A stretch of DNA of 57,500 bases from Glandiceps talaboti (Eukaryota; Hemichordata; Enteropneusta; Spengelidae), in NCBI RefSeq assembly GCF_964340395.1, contig NC_135564.1, positions 18,964,819 to 19,022,318 on the forward strand, in the 5' to 3' direction. How positions within the stretch are numbered: position 1 is the stretch's first letter; each line of letters begins with the position of its first letter. A model generated the notes under the pieces. It was given only the letters and a program-made list of their open reading frames with translations, was not told the origin of the DNA and did no database searches. Of this stretch, positions 1 through 12,387 are shown piece by piece. Both the position numbers and the translations under genes were made by a program.

Positions 1-3000
1 GCCATCTTCGATATATGATCATCCCACTCATCACCATACTGTGCAACACATTTTGCCAACATCTCCGCCAAAGTCCGGTTGAACCTTTCGACCATCCCGT
101 CCGACTGCGGGTGATATGGAGTAGTGCGTGATTTATATATTTGTAGTAGTGCACAGAGTTCTGTCATCACCTGGGACTCAAAATTACGTCCCTGATCTGA
201 GTGAAATCTTTCAAATACTCCATGTTCTGCAATATATTCTCCAAATATCTTTCTGGCTACAGTAGTTGCCTTTTGGTTAGGTACAGCATAAATGTTGACA
301 TATTTAGTGAAGTAGTCCATCACCACCAGAGCATAGCGATTTCCCTTTTTAGACATGGGTAACTCATTCAAGTCTGCTGCAACCATCTCAAATGGGCGGG
401 TTACTGATATATTTTGCATAGGTGCCCTTGCCCTTGGTGCTGGTGATTTCCTTCTTTGGCACAGCTGACAGCTTTGAACCCATCTCCTAACATCTTGACT
501 CATTCCAGGCCAATAGAACCGCTGTCTACATCTTTCTACTGTTCTCTTTACTCCCATGTGACCAGACATGGCACCATCATGCAGTTCTTTCAATACAGTG
601 TTGACCATTGCATCCGGAACAAGGTGCAAATGTCTTACTCTTTGACCATCATATATACTCCATTTTTTGCATATTACTCCCTTCACCACTTGCAAACTGT
701 CCACTTTATGCCATAACGCTTTCAATCTCCAGTTCTTCCCTTTCAGGTGCTGTTTTGATGGTTTCTTTCCTGTCTGTAACCATGATAAAACTTCTTGTAA
801 TACTGCATCTTCTTGCTGTCCCCTTTTAAAGTCCAACAGAGTATTACCACCAGTTAACCTTGAGTATGATGCTTCATTAGTTACCTGTGTACTCTGAATT
901 TGGTGAACTTCAGAGTTATTGTTACCATGAGTTGACAAGACTGGACAACACCATTCCTGCTCAAGTGACATTTCTTCGTCAGTGCCCTCCTTGAAGTTTA
1001 ATCTAGACATGGCGTCAGCGTTTGAGTGATATTTCCCACCTCTATGTTTTACGGTGAAGTCATACATACTCAGTTCTATAGCCCATCTCTCTCTACGTCC
1101 TGTGGGATCATTACCAGCTTTAATATCCCGTAATCCTACCAGAGGTTTGTGGTCCGTTACAACATGAAACTGTGCTCCTCATAAGTAAGGGCGGAAATGT
1201 CTTATTCCCCACACAATAGCAAAAAGTTCCTTATCATATGTGGCCCACCTTCTCTCCACCTTGTTAAGGGCATGGCTTGCATATGCTATTACTTTCTCTC
1301 CCCCTTCATGTCTCTGTGCTAACACAACTCCTACTGCAGAATGTGAGGCATCAGCGTGAAGGTAGAAAGTCTTGGTAAAGTCTGGGTATGCAAGTATTGG
1401 TGGACTGACAAGGGCAGTTTTAAGTACTTGAAAGGCATGACTACAATCTTCGGACCACACAAATTTTACTTCCTTCTCTGATAGGTGGTGTAAGGGTGTT
1501 GCAATCAGTGCAAAGTTCTTTACAAACCTCCTATAATATGATGCTAAGCCTAAGAAGCGGCGAACGTCTGCTACACATGTTGGAGTAGGATAGGACCGTA
1601 TACGTTCTGTTATGTCAGGGTCCGGAGATATACCTTCTGCTGAGACCTTATGTCCCAAAAACACCACACTGCCTTGAAACAGTTTGCACTTTTCTGGCTT
1701 CAATTTCAAACCAGCAGCCCCCATCCTTTTGAACACCTCCTCAAGGCTCTGTATGTGTTCCTCAAAGTCCTTGCTGAATATAATAATGTCATCCAGGTAC
1801 ACTAAACATGTACGCCAATCCAAACCAGCCAACACTAATTCCATCAATCTCTGAAAAGTTGGTGGTGCGTTTGTTAATCCAAATGGCATGACCTTAAAAT
1901 TATAAAGGCCAACTCCTGTGGTAAATGCAGTCTTGTCTCTATCGTCTGGGTGCACTTCAACCTGCCAATATCCTGAACAAAGATCTACAACTGAATAAAG
2001 GCTAGATCCTGACAAAGCATCCAAGGTATCATCAATTCTTGGTAAAGGATGAGCATCTCTTTCTGTAACTGAGTTCACTTTGCGGTAATCGACACAGAAG
2101 CGGATGGACATGTCTTTCTTCCTTGCTAATACTACCGGAGAAGCCCATGGTGAATTGCTCTCTTCTATGACATCATTTTCCAACATGGTTTTCACTTGTC
2201 GTTGTATCTCTGCCTGTAGATGCACTGGTACACGCCGAGGCCGTTGTTTTATAGGGGCAGCATTCCCTGTCCGTATATGATGTTGGACTAGATGGGTCCG
2301 ACCTCTATCCATCGAGTTCTTACTAAATACATGAGAATACTCCTTCAATAAATTCCCCACTCTCCTTTTCTGAGGTTCTGTTATTGCTGTATCATTAAGT
2401 GAAATCTTGGCTATACCACTATCCATTTCTGATGTGTTCTTACTGATTTCCACATGTGATACTGTTGCTGTTGGCTTCTTTGTTTCACATAGTTCATATA
2501 TATATACTCTTGACACTGTATAGCTTTCCTCGTCAGTCTTAGTAGCTACAAAAGATCCTAAAGGCGTGTCCTCATGCAAGTCTACAGGCCATTCTGTGAT
2601 GTTCATAACTTGTACCAGCGCAACACCATTGGTAACTCTGGAAACAGTTCGGGCAACAGCTAAACCCCTATCATCTCGAAAGTATTCATCAGGGTCTAAA
2701 ATACCTGTGTAACCATGAGGTGGCGGTTCTCCCATAGTTGCAGATTGAAGGCGAACAGTTACAGGCATCTCACTACGTGGTGGTATTGTAACTGTCTGAT
2801 TTGCCACAGCACTGCATATCTCTGGAACCAACTGACTTTTCCTCAAAAATGGGACTGGCTGGCCATTAATCCATAACATACAATGCTCTGTATCTACCTG
2901 TCCTCCATGTTGCAGAAAGAAATCCCAACCAAGTATAACAGGATTGACCATGTCTCTTACCACGAACATTGTATGAAAGAGTTCATTACTGCCAATTCTC

Positions 3001-3299
3001 ACTCTGGTTTGAATTGACCCCAGTATATCTAACTTCTGTCCTAGTAGTGATGTTGCTAGCAAGTTGACATGAGGATTTAAGTGTTTCTTACGAAGAGCAT
3101 GACACTTCATTCTAAATTCTTCACTTATAAGAGAGATACCAGCTCCTGTATCCACCACTGCTTTCACATCTGTGTCACCAACAACAATCATTACCATATT
3201 TGTAAAATCTGTAGGATTTTCTTTATTCTGTTCCAAGTATTGGCTTGTATTGGCCCCATCCTCTGCTGCTAATGGCTGGCCCCTAACATCAGCAGCTAG
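1..3299 (-). pseudogene. pol: Gypsy pol: protease, reverse transcriptase, RNase H, integrase (one nonsense codon)
   Basis: Polyprotein that copies the element RNA and inserts the cDNA. Visible in order: aspartic protease motif VVDTGAGISLIS; reverse transcriptase with FCVDYRKVN, LPRIDDTLD and the catalytic YLDDIIIFS; RNase H beginning LHADASHSAVGVVLA; after the stop, VVTDHKPL of RNase H; an HHCC zinc finger near 500-580; and an integrase core with first Asp near 370-385, second in HSDQGRNF near 190-204, and Glu in DGMVERFNR near 86-104. A TGA at 1179-1181 cuts RNase H; the same frame continues beyond it to base 1. Pol lies in the -1 frame relative to gag and is open past the gag stop to at least 3311, so a frameshift-made Gag-Pol is likely. 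No ATG is needed. Confidence 0.92.
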
Positions 3300-4228
3300 T
3301 AGTTTTCCTGTTGTCTGAATTGAGTAGACTGTGGTTGTTGCTGAAATTGTCTCTTACTAGTCTGACTCTCATACTGTGCATAGGTGGCACGATCTGGACA
3401 CTGACTACTTCGGTGCCCATAAACACCACACGAATAACAGTTACCCTGGAATCCTGGTGCAAATTGTGTACGAGGAATGGAACCTCTATTACTCTGAGTT
3501 CTTGCATTTGTGGATCTACGAAAATCACCTCTTTGATTCTGCCTCGCATACAAAGTCTCATTTGTCACTGTCATCTCTTCTAACTTCTGTAAAATTCTAT
3601 GTTCTAATTCCTTGAATTTCTTATCAATAATAGAGTTCACACTGTCTGCTGTAACATGAGCTACTTGTTCACTTCTATGTTGTTGTGGCGCAGCTGACAT
3701 TTTGGTAACTGCTTTGGTAGCTGCCTCAGTTTTACGAACAAGTAACACAACTTCATCCAATGTCTTTTTATCTGCATTTAAAATCTTTTCTTGTAATGAG
3801 CTGTCCTGAAGACCACAAATAAACTGATCCATTACCATATCTTGTTTGACTACACTGTCTAAAGTTGGATAGGCAATGTCTGCTAGTCGTATAAGCTCCG
3901 TCTGATACTCGTCTGGGGGCTCCCCAGTCTGACGTGTTCGCTCCCTAAATTGGAGACGATACAAGCTAACATGTTCTTTACCACTGAATTTCCCGGCTAG
4001 GGCTGTTTTCAATTTATCATAATCACCTTTATCATCTTCTTGTAATTGTTCATATACTTGAAAAGCGTGGCCATCCAATAAAGCAGGTAATAACCCAAGT
4101 TTGGCATCCTTTGTGGTTAAATCCTTCGTCGCTTTCGTTGCAACTTCAAACTTGCGAACCCATATATTAAAGTTTTCATTTTCCTTACCGCAAAATTTAT
4201 TTGGTAGTTGAACGTACGCCGAAGCCAT
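3296..4228 (-). CDS. gag: Gypsy Gag (capsid/nucleocapsid)
   Basis: Structural protein that packages the element RNA into virus-like particles. I place the start at the ATG at 4228 (MASAYVQLPNKFCGKENE), because the longer open frame runs through the primer-binding site. That gives 310 residues. The middle has the retrotransposon capsid pattern (FSGKEHVSLYRLQFRERTR followed by GEPPDEYQTELIRLAD). A Lys/Glu-rich coiled stretch precedes a C-terminal CCHC zinc knuckle, CYSCGVYGHRSSQC (C-X2-C-X4-H-X4-C), and a Gln-rich tail. It ends with TAG at 3298-3296, overlapped by the -1 pol frame. The frame is intact. Confidence 0.9.
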   Translation of the reverse strand: MASAYVQLPNKFCGKENENFNIWVRKFEVATKATKDLTTKDAKLGLLPALLDGHAFQVYEQLQEDDKGDYDKLKTALAGKFSGKEHVSLYRLQFRERTRQTGEPPDEYQTELIRLADIAYPTLDSVVKQDMVMDQFICGLQDSSLQEKILNADKKTLDEVVLLVRKTEAATKAVTKMSAAPQQHRSEQVAHVTADSVNSIIDKKFKELEHRILQKLEEMTVTNETLYARQNQRGDFRRSTNARTQSNRGSIPRTQFAPGFQGNCYSCGVYGHRSSQCPDRATYAQYESQTSKRQFQQQPQSTQFRQQENY

Positions 4229-4308
4229 ACTGCACAAAGTGTCGTTTAGGCCAAGTAGTTGGAGTAGTTGATAAACCCACTGGTTTCCTATAATATTGAG
4301 CTTCGTCA

Positions 4309-4320
4309 CCGCTGCCACCA
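4309..4320 (-). promoter_or_regulatory. Probable primer-binding site of the Gypsy element
   Basis: The minus strand reads TGGTGGCAGCGG directly after the LTR. This TGG-initial motif is the usual form of a tRNA primer-binding site in metazoan Gypsy elements and would prime minus-strand cDNA. I did not match it to a particular tRNA. Confidence 0.6.
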
Positions 4321-4524
4321 GTATAACACGTTGTAGTTGGGTATAAAGTCTTTATTCTCACACACAAGTACGTCAAATAATATTACACTTCAACAGTTTG
4401 AACGGGGCGCCTCCGCCAACGTAATACACCAAAACAACAGTTAGTTCACGTCTGTCTACGGGGTTTCCCCGTCTGCGCATGTCTGTTAATGTTCAGTCAG
4501 GCCTAGCGCCCCTAACGTCATACA
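4321..4524 (-). repeat. Probable 5' LTR of the Gypsy element (about 204 bp)
   Basis: On the minus strand it begins TGTATGACGTTAGGGGCGC and runs to the primer-binding site. An AATAAA poly(A) signal lies at 4356-4351, about 35 bases before the end, as expected for a short LTR. The outer edge is set by the TG start only, because the partner LTR is not in the window. The inner end reads ...TTATAC rather than a clean CA, so it may be off by a base or two. Confidence 0.65.
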
Positions 4525-4559
4525 GTGATTAACCTTTTGTTTGCTACATATGTATTCCA

Positions 4560-5110
4560 TATAATCTGTTGCATATACCAACCATAACAATGTGCAGAAG
4601 TTTGTTGTCATTGCCCTTAGTTTTAATGAGTAATCTGAATAATTAAATATCTTAAGTAATTAAACTCTATCTTTGGAATGCACGCATCAAAGTCAATATA
4701 TTTTAGGACATATATCAACCATAACAAAGCTCATATATCCTTTAAAGCCTGTTGATATGGTTTTAATTTTAATGAATGATATGCATAATTAATTATTTTT
4801 GGTATTTAGGCTATTTCTTAAGAATTCAAACTTCAAATTTCAGATAATTTAGTACATGTATTGATGGTACAGAAGAGCATGTGTCATTTAAAGCTTGATG
4901 AAACTTATAAGCTATATGGTTAATTTGCATAAGATATGATTTTTTTAAATAATTAGACAATATGTCAACTATGCATACTTCATATATAGTTTTATATAAT
5001 TAATTTCCCAATTAAGAGGTACATGATATATAATTGCTACAGTTTAGAATTTTTCATTCTAACATCTATGGATTTGCCCTTACGGGAGGCATTCAGTTTA
5101 AACCTGGTAA
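4560..5110 (+). repeat. Dispersed repeat family R1, copy 1
   Basis: This stretch contains the family signatures also found near 38.8 and 45.2 kb: an aattatttttggtatttagg-like block followed by a ttcttaagaattcaaacttc-like block, then TTAATTTGCATAA, and finally gggaggcattcagtttaaac. It is AT-rich and has no coding potential. Copies differ by many substitutions and indels, so the family is old. The left edge is uncertain. Confidence 0.6.
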
Positions 5111-7064
5111 CACTCTGTTTGTACACCGCATTGTGGTTTCTCTAACTGCACTGTGCTGTGAATATTACTCGAAATAAATGTACCTAAATAAAACGTATTC
5201 AAGCGTTCTTATAACGATATCCACGTACATTCCAAAGAGAAGATCAGAATTATGTATTTCGTACAGGTTATATGTATACATTATGGCTCAAACGAAGTAA
5301 ATCCAAAATAACACCACAATTCGAGAAATGAAAAATGGCGAGGGATCACTTTTAGCGTTTGCATATTCTCAAAGTAAACAAATGTCTCAGGATATAATTT
5401 TGAAATTACTGAACATTTTGTTCAATACCACCATATTGGCAACAATATGGTATCATTGCTTCCAACATTAAATGCGAGATTTGTAATATGCTTGTATAAG
5501 AATAAGAAGTGTTTTCCTTTGTAATTTAATATCTATGAAATTGGTTGCTGATCGGTAATGTAACTCCATTGCTTAGTGTAAATTAACTTACATTGATAAA
5601 TGTATTAAGAAAAAGTTGCATTTCTTTGTATTTGCTAATCGCAAAGTTTGAAATTTGGTAAAAAATCATTAATCATTAATCATAGCAACAAGAGTTTGTC
5701 AATTTTCAGATATTTCAAGTTTACGATCGCGACCATAAATAACTAGTCATAGATTTTTGTTTTTTACAACATGTAGTGAAGACTACTCTCGATCTTGGTC
5801 AAAATTCAATGTTCTTTAATACGAGAACTAGTTGCTTGTTGGGAAAGACAATTTAACTGAAGTTAGGAAGTTTGATTGTAAAAATATCTGGTTGATTTCT
5901 GAATAAAGTCCTGATAATAGCCAAGTTGTTTCCAATTAAATCAAATCCTACATATTGTATTTATGTGTACAGGTCAATGTGGTTTTAATGGGAAATCATT
6001 TAACACTGGGTTTCACAACATTATTTCACAGCTGACCCGCGTGCTATATACGCATGCACTGTTTACTGTTTCGACAGTAGTGGTATATCTTAAACTATGC
6101 AATGGTGCGCTATGTAATATAATAACATTTTTGTCCGTTTTAGCGATTAAGAAATATTTCGATCTTTAGTTAGCTGACACATCAATATAGCACCAGAGCG
6201 CATACTTTTGGTCCCAACACTTCAAAAAGTTGCAATGGCGGGATGTGGATACCCTCTCCCGGATCGATCCGGCCCTTCACTCCGATCCCTCGTCATGTTA
6301 CCCGCCTTAATGTATTATTGTAACTGCTGCTAATATAGAATTGGCTATATCCTCCATTTTTTTCGGGAGATAATCACTCAAAACATCTCTCTCTCTCAAT
6401 AACGTAAGGACACACTGACTAGTTATCCCACCATTTATGTTTGTCATGAGTTAGAAGAATAGATACATTCACATAAGTAAACTCCTACTATACACTGATG
6501 AAATTAGAACACTCTTCCATCAACCTTTCAATTATTGTACAGCGTAAAATGAAATGTATTTTTGTTTTTTTTCATCGTATTTAACTCTAAAAATTGAAAT
6601 TCTATCTTCATATTTCAACATTTATTTTTTCGTAAATTGTACACCCCCTTGTCCACCCTCCATCCCAATGGACTTGGAACGTTATATCGGTCAGACTCTG
6701 TTGTGTGTTTATTTCAGTCGTAACGCTCCGACCTCAACTGCCATACACTTCACGGCATACCACACCACACAGGCTAGTGCTCAGGGAAAGTGGTAGATAT
6801 TTAGGAGCCTTCGTTCTTTTGAATTTGGGTGTAGGTTTATGGGGAGGGAGAGACAGCATCACCACGCTTAGTGCTGGTGGGAGGTGTCTCCCTCTCATAG
6901 GGAATACTCTAAATGTTTTGAAAAAACTAGACAAGTCGGAGACCATTTAGAGGCATACAGTATCAAACCATAATTGAATTTATCTCCATAGCATATTTGA
7001 ATATTGTCTTTAGTATACCAACCATACGTGTCAATCACCAGTATGAAAGTATAAGCCTATTCTA
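5111..7064. other. No gene recognised
   Basis: AT-rich sequence with scattered short open frames, none with a recognisable domain. A possible splice acceptor and short open frame near 5970 (QCGFNGKSFN) was considered but has no donor and no domain match. A locally GC-richer patch at 6230-6300 has no evident function. Confidence 0.5.
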
Positions 7065-7070
7065 CTGAGA

Positions 7071-7150
<80 letters not shown>

Positions 7151-7215
7151 GACAGACAGACAGACAGACAGAGTCGAGGGAGGGAGGGAAAGATAAAAAG
7201 AGAGAGAGATGAGCG

Positions 7216-7248
<33 letters not shown>
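7065..7248. repeat. (GA)n microsatellite with GACA and GGGA variants
   Basis: Purine-rich simple repeat: a long GA run, then GACA units, a GGGA patch and a second GA run. The Ser/Leu-repeat open frame on the other strand is an artefact of the repeat. Confidence 0.95.
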
Positions 7249-7251
<3 letters not shown>

Positions 7252-7959
7252 TAATGTTTAATACCAACATGTTGTAAACTAGTGGCCATGTGAAGAAACA
7301 TGTTGCTCAGATTCTATTTTAAACTAGCCATGTTACACTAAATTCTAGATTTGATGCATGCTGCGTGCACCTTACATATATTGCTGAATTGCACATTTAC
7401 TTACATTTACCGATTACACGCTATATATTGAATCATTGCCCCATCATAATGTTCGGTTTTGGTGGGGAGAGGGTGGGAGGGGTGTCTCCCTCCAACAGTG
7501 AACACTTTTTCGAAAATATTTCACTGAGTTAGTTGGTTTACATAACCACATACACATTACCTGTAGATTCATTTGTAACTGCTTGCTTACATTACGTAAT
7601 TTTGTTTTGTATTTGTATTTTGTACTACAAAACAGAGACAAAAATACGTATCTCTATAGATGAATACAACAGACCAAGGAAAAAGGGGTTCCAGCAGTTC
7701 GGGGCGCTAATTGCCCTTGTCTAGAACTCGACCACCAACATTGTTGCAAATGCCTGCGCACTAATAAATTGCAAAAGAAATGTATTAATATAAACCTATA
7801 TTGCGACACCACTGTGATAAGCATTTGGTCAGGAGAACAGAGATTTCAAATTATACTATAAATAGCTTGTCTTGCTTTAAATTATGATAAAGATCAAAGA
7901 CCATAGCTTTGACATTCTTTTGCTGATTTTTGCGATCTGAAACAGCATACAAGCATTTA
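7249..7959. other. No gene recognised; may include LINE 5' sequence
   Basis: There is no convincing coding sequence. The stretch directly before 7965 could be the 5' untranslated region of the following LINE, but nothing in it marks the element's start. Confidence 0.4.
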
Positions 7960-7964
7960 TCGAC

Positions 7965-8886
7965 ATGAGATGTGAAACTTGTAACACCAAGAAGGGAGTG
8001 AACATATGTCAGGGCGATTTAATGCTCTGTAGTAACTGCAACACGAAGCGTTTCGGAAAACCAACAACTCGAAGTGTTACTGCATTGGTCAAGATGGTGG
8101 CTACCAGTGACAGTGTCGTATCTGGAGTCAGTGAAGATGAGAGAATTCAACGCCTGTTGCAGCCGATCATCATACAGCTGTCCAAAATACAAACCGACCT
8201 ACAAGACGTCAGAGAACAACAAACCCAGTCGAATAATTCAATGGCTTTTTTCAACGCCAAATATGAAGAAATGAAAAATCGTATAGACACCGCGTGGAAC
8301 GTGATAACGCACAACCAAGACAACAAAATGCACAACTGAGTCAATAGATCAATATGGTAGAAGACGATCTCAACAATTTAAATCAATACAACCAGAGAAT
8401 AAACCTATAAATAAGTTGTGTTCCAGAGACAGAAGGTGAAGATGTGACCGGAACAGTACTCAGAATATTTAAGAAGATAAACCCGAACATTAAAGAAAGT
8501 GATGTCGACATAGCTCACCACATCGGACCACAAGACAGACGTAACAACACTGCTGCGTCAGCCATGTCAACACGAACAAGACCTAGACCGATCACATATA
8601 GTGAAATTCACAACCAGGAAGGCAAGAAAGAGTGTGTACGACAACAGGAAAAAACTCAAAAAATGCAACTGCCAGAGATTTTGGTATGGATAGCCCATCG
8701 AAACTATACATCAACGAAAACCTACTACCAGCCATGCGCAAACTACTATACAAGGTAAATATAAGAAGGAAAGATACTCACTACAAGTACATGTGGACAA
8801 ATAATGGGAAGATTTATGTTAAGAAGGACGACACGTCAAGAATACTTATCATTTCTAGAGAAGATGACTTATCAAGAATTGTTTAA
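7965..8886 (+). pseudogene. LINE A ORF1 protein, frameshifted
   Basis: Nucleic-acid-binding chaperone protein of the element. The first open part (7965-8339) starts with a Cys-rich motif, MRCETCNTKKGVNICQG followed by LCSNCN, typical of ORF1 zinc fingers in CR1/L2 elements. A helical coiled-coil segment with many Gln and Glu follows. After a break, 8444-8690 holds an RNA-binding segment (SDVDIAHHIGPQDRR), and 8632-8886 continues in another frame with ARDFGMDSPSKLYINENLLP. The parts align end to end in three frames, so at least two frameshifts have occurred. It lies directly upstream of ORF2. Confidence 0.75.
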
Positions 8887-9011
8887 TATAGAAGGTACTT
8901 TCACACTCCGACTACCTCAGAACTTACCTCAAAGCTTCTTTTCACGGAACAGTCAGACCTTTTGTGCCTTGTATAAGTTAGTACAACTAGTAGTAGTTAC
9001 TTACCCAAAGT

Positions 9012-12000
9012 ATGAACAGTAACAATGATACTTCTTTGCTTTTTAACGTAGACCACTCCTTCCTATCGCCTTACAATTTTGATGAGTGTTATGATTCTAT
9101 ATCAAATAGTTCTTTATGTGTACCCTATGTCAATATCAGGTCACTACGTAAATATATTGATAGTTTAAAAGTTATGTATGAAGATATTTATTAAATCCAA
9201 ATTTGCTATTATTGGTATATCTGAGGTTTTGGGATACCAGTAATTTGAACATGTGTAATACATATGATTATACACTTGAATGTAAATCACGTGATGTAGG
9301 TATGGGTGGTGGGGTAGGGGCATATATACACTCATCTCTCACATACAACTTACAACATTTTGTCATTCTTCACGCTGAGTCCCTCTGGTTGGAAATAAAC
9401 ATCAGTAACTCCAAAACAATAGTTGGCATCATATACAGGAAGCCAAACACTGACATTAACGAATTTCATAACAGTTTACTAAGTGTATTGAATGATTGTA
9501 GGCTTGATAAAACCCATTGTATTTTAATGGGTGATTTTAACATTGATATAAACACCATAAATAATTCACTTCAGGTTGAATCACTACTTACATCTTTAGA
9601 ATGTTTAGGACTATATCAGCTGATATCTACACCAACCAGAGTGACAAGTACTTCTCAAACACTTATTGATCATATCTAAACTGGATAAATATCGTGATTT
9701 CAAGATCGATTTTAAGTGTGTTTTATCTTTCAAATATCGAAGACAGTACCTTGAGATTTGCTTTGTGTAGATTTAGAGCTTCAGGACACCAACTCAGAAT
9801 ATAATCTGATCGTAAATTAGGTATACCTAGACAACACAGAATTTGCCTCCTGTGTAAGAGTGGGGAAGTTGAGGATGAATATCATTTTTGCTTAGTTTGC
9901 CCACTTTATAAAGATTTGCGTGAAATATACCTACCCACATACTTTTATACGAACTGTACATATCAAAAATGTGTTCTCCTTATGCAGCTAGAGAACTCAA
10001 ATGTTAAACAACTAGCTAAATATATTTCCTATGCAAGTAAACGTAGAGAAAGGCATCTGTTATAGTGATTCATTTTAACCCACCCTCTGTGTCATTGTAT
10101 GATTTCATTTCATTGAGTGATTTGTACAATAGGCCGGTGGCCAAAGTACGAAATAAATTATTATTATATTATATCTACACGAATATTTGTTCATTCAAAA
10201 TTCATGCAGGTACTCTGTTAAGTGATATTTCAGATCACTACCCTATTTTTGCCCTTTTTGAAGATTATCCAATCAAATTATCATACAAACGTAAAATTAC
10301 CTTTAGAAATGATAATCATTATGATTATTCTCACTATCATAATGACCTACTAAGTGCTCCATGGGATTCTATATATAACAGTACAGATGTGGATACTGCC
10401 TACGAGAGATTTCATTCTATATTCAGTGATATATGTAAGATAGTCAATAATAAGAAAGTAAACAAACCTTGGATCTCTACAGCAATCAAGAAATCGATAA
10501 AGACTAAGCACAAACTTTATTCCAAGATGATCAACTCGAATTTTAATAGAATACTGCCTCTAAAAACATTACAGAAATGTTTTGGTCTCTGTTATTAGGA
10601 AAGCAAAACAATTATATTATGCTAATGTTTTTACAGAAAACAACAGTAACACAAACATACTATGGAAGACTTTTAACGAAGTCCTTGGAGGGCGGGGTAC
10701 AAATGTGGGGTACACTCTACCTGATAGTCTTAATGGAATCACAGAAGCTAATGATATTGTAACAACTTTCAATAGGTATTTTGTAAACATAGGACCAGAT
10801 CTAGCTAGTAATATTGGTTCTAAAACCAAAGTTTCAGCGAGTATTTACCAGAGCCCTCTATAAATTCATTTTTTATGAGCCCCACAACGGAACGTGAAGT
10901 GAAAACATTTGTCACTAACCTAAATGCTAAAAAGACTAGTGGTCATCTGTTATAGCTAATTAACCACTGGCCTACATTTTTAACACCATTTGTGTCTGGT
11001 GTCTTTCCCAAAGTATTTGAATTAGCCAAAAAGTATCCCCTATTTATAAGAAAGGTGCCACTGATGACCCAGATAATTATAGCCCTATCTCAATTCTGCC
11101 CCTTTTAAGTAAAGTCATAGAACAAATTGTCAACACTCGACTAACTAGTTTTTTCGAAAATCAAAATATTCTTTATGAACACCAGTATGCATTTAGGGAA
11201 AGCTACAACACAAAACTCTCTCTTATCAATCTCATAGACCACATTTTACAACAAATAGATGCAGGCAAAGTTACACTTGGCATATTTCTAGACTTCTCCA
11301 AGGCCTTCGACATAATTAACCATCAACTTATTTTGTCTAAAATGGCACACTATGGTATTAGAGGACTTACATTACATTGGTTTACTGATTTGCATAATAG
11401 ATCTCAATTTGTCTCTGCAGATGGCAATAAGTCTTCATCAAGCCTTGATATTAAACGCGGTGTACCTCAAGGGTCTGTTTTGGGACCTACTCTTTTCCTA
11501 ATTTTTATCAATGACATTTCCGTTCTTCTACTTTTTTTCAATTTTAGGTTGTTTGCAGACGATACCAATCTTTTTCATACTTTTGATAGCAGCAGTCACA
11601 ACATAAATTTAAACATGGTTGATGTACACTTTAATAAAGTTGTAACATGATGTGTAATGCAAACAAACTCACTATTAACCATCTCAAAACAAACTACATT
11701 GTCTTTCGAACAAACAAAAGAAAAGTTGCGCTTTGTGGAAGTCTACACATCAACAGCAAGGAAATTGATGAAGTTGATGAAACTTGTTTTGTTGGTGTCT
11801 TACTCTTAGACACAAATCTTAACTGGTCCAAACATGCATACAAAGTGAACTCTATTGTGAGGAAAAAAGTTGGCATTATCTTTCGACTGAGTCAGTTTAT
11901 ACCACAAAGTATTCTCTTATTATTTTACAAAACTTTCATACAACCACATATAACTTATGGCCTTGAGGTATGGGGCTCTACATACCGATCACATCTGACC

Positions 12001-12387
12001 TGTATCCTCACTTCTCAAAAAATGGCAGCCAGAGCTATAACTTCCAGTGATCGTACAGTAGGCTCCAATCAACTATTCAATCAATTACACATTCTAAATA
12101 TTTTTAACCAACATAAACTTAAAAGTTGCACTTTTATGTATGACTTGCTCAACGGTAACTTGCCACATCATTTCACACAATATTGTTCATTTCCCACTCA
12201 CGATTATAATACACGTTACAAAATTAAGGCCAATATTTCAATCCCAAGGGTAAATACTGAAATAGGTAAATTTGCAATGTCATACACAGGAGCTATACAC
12301 TGGAACAACTTGCCTCTTAATGTTAGGTCCAAATCATCAAGGAATGTTTTTCGTAACTCACTAAAAGATTTTCTTCACCTGATATGA
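9012..12387 (+). pseudogene. LINE A ORF2: endonuclease and reverse transcriptase, broken
   Basis: ORF2 nicks DNA and reverse-transcribes the LINE RNA at the nick. Endonuclease motifs are ILMGDFNIDI (near 9520-9550) and SDISDHYPIF (near 10220-10250). They are separated by a 492-bp nested insertion at 9679-10170. Reverse transcriptase motifs are LDFSKAFDIINH (near 11290), GVPQGSVLGPTLFLIFIND (near 11460) and FADDTN (near 11555). The C-terminal part, 11647-12387, is a long clean frame ending in NSLKDFLHLI. Frame changes occur near 9195, 10580, 10860 and 11645, and several stops fall between 10860 and 11330. The catalytic residues themselves are still readable. Confidence 0.88.
9679..10170 (+). 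mobile_element. 5'-truncated LINE tail nested in LINE A, with 7-bp target duplication
   Basis: The endonuclease frame reads ...TLIDHI at 9679 and resumes YTNICSFK at 10171. Between them is foreign sequence flanked by ATATCTA at 9672-9678 and 10171-10177, the expected target-site duplication. The insert encodes the C-terminal end of another LINE, with a zinc-binding tail CLLCKSGEVEDEYHFCLVC and RRERHLL at its end, then a short 3' UTR ending AAATAAATTATTATTATATT. It carries its own in-frame stops. The tail type resembles the LINEs at 17-21 kb and 24.6-26.2 kb more than its host element. Confidence 0.85.

Larger units (their letters stand above)
1..4524 (-). mobile_element. Gypsy (Ty3)-type LTR retrotransposon, 5' part, 3' end off window
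   Basis: Read on the minus strand the order is a probable LTR (4524-4321), a primer-binding site, gag (4228-3296), and pol as protease, reverse transcriptase, RNase H and integrase down to base 1. Integrase after RNase H is the Gypsy/Ty3 order, which separates it from Copia. The integrase is still open at base 1, so the 3' end and 3' LTR lie outside. The copy looks young: gag is intact and pol has only one visible nonsense codon. Orientation is opposite to the host gene. It sits upstream of the first recognised host exon, so it may be in an intron or intergenic. Confidence 0.93.

Noticed and set aside
5963-6169. Possible upstream host exon beginning at GTACAG/GTCAATGTGG
   Set aside because: Acceptor-like sequence only; no donor of the right phase and no extracellular module.
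7031-7270. Ser/Leu-repeat protein on the minus strand
   Set aside because: Translation of the (GA)n tract only.
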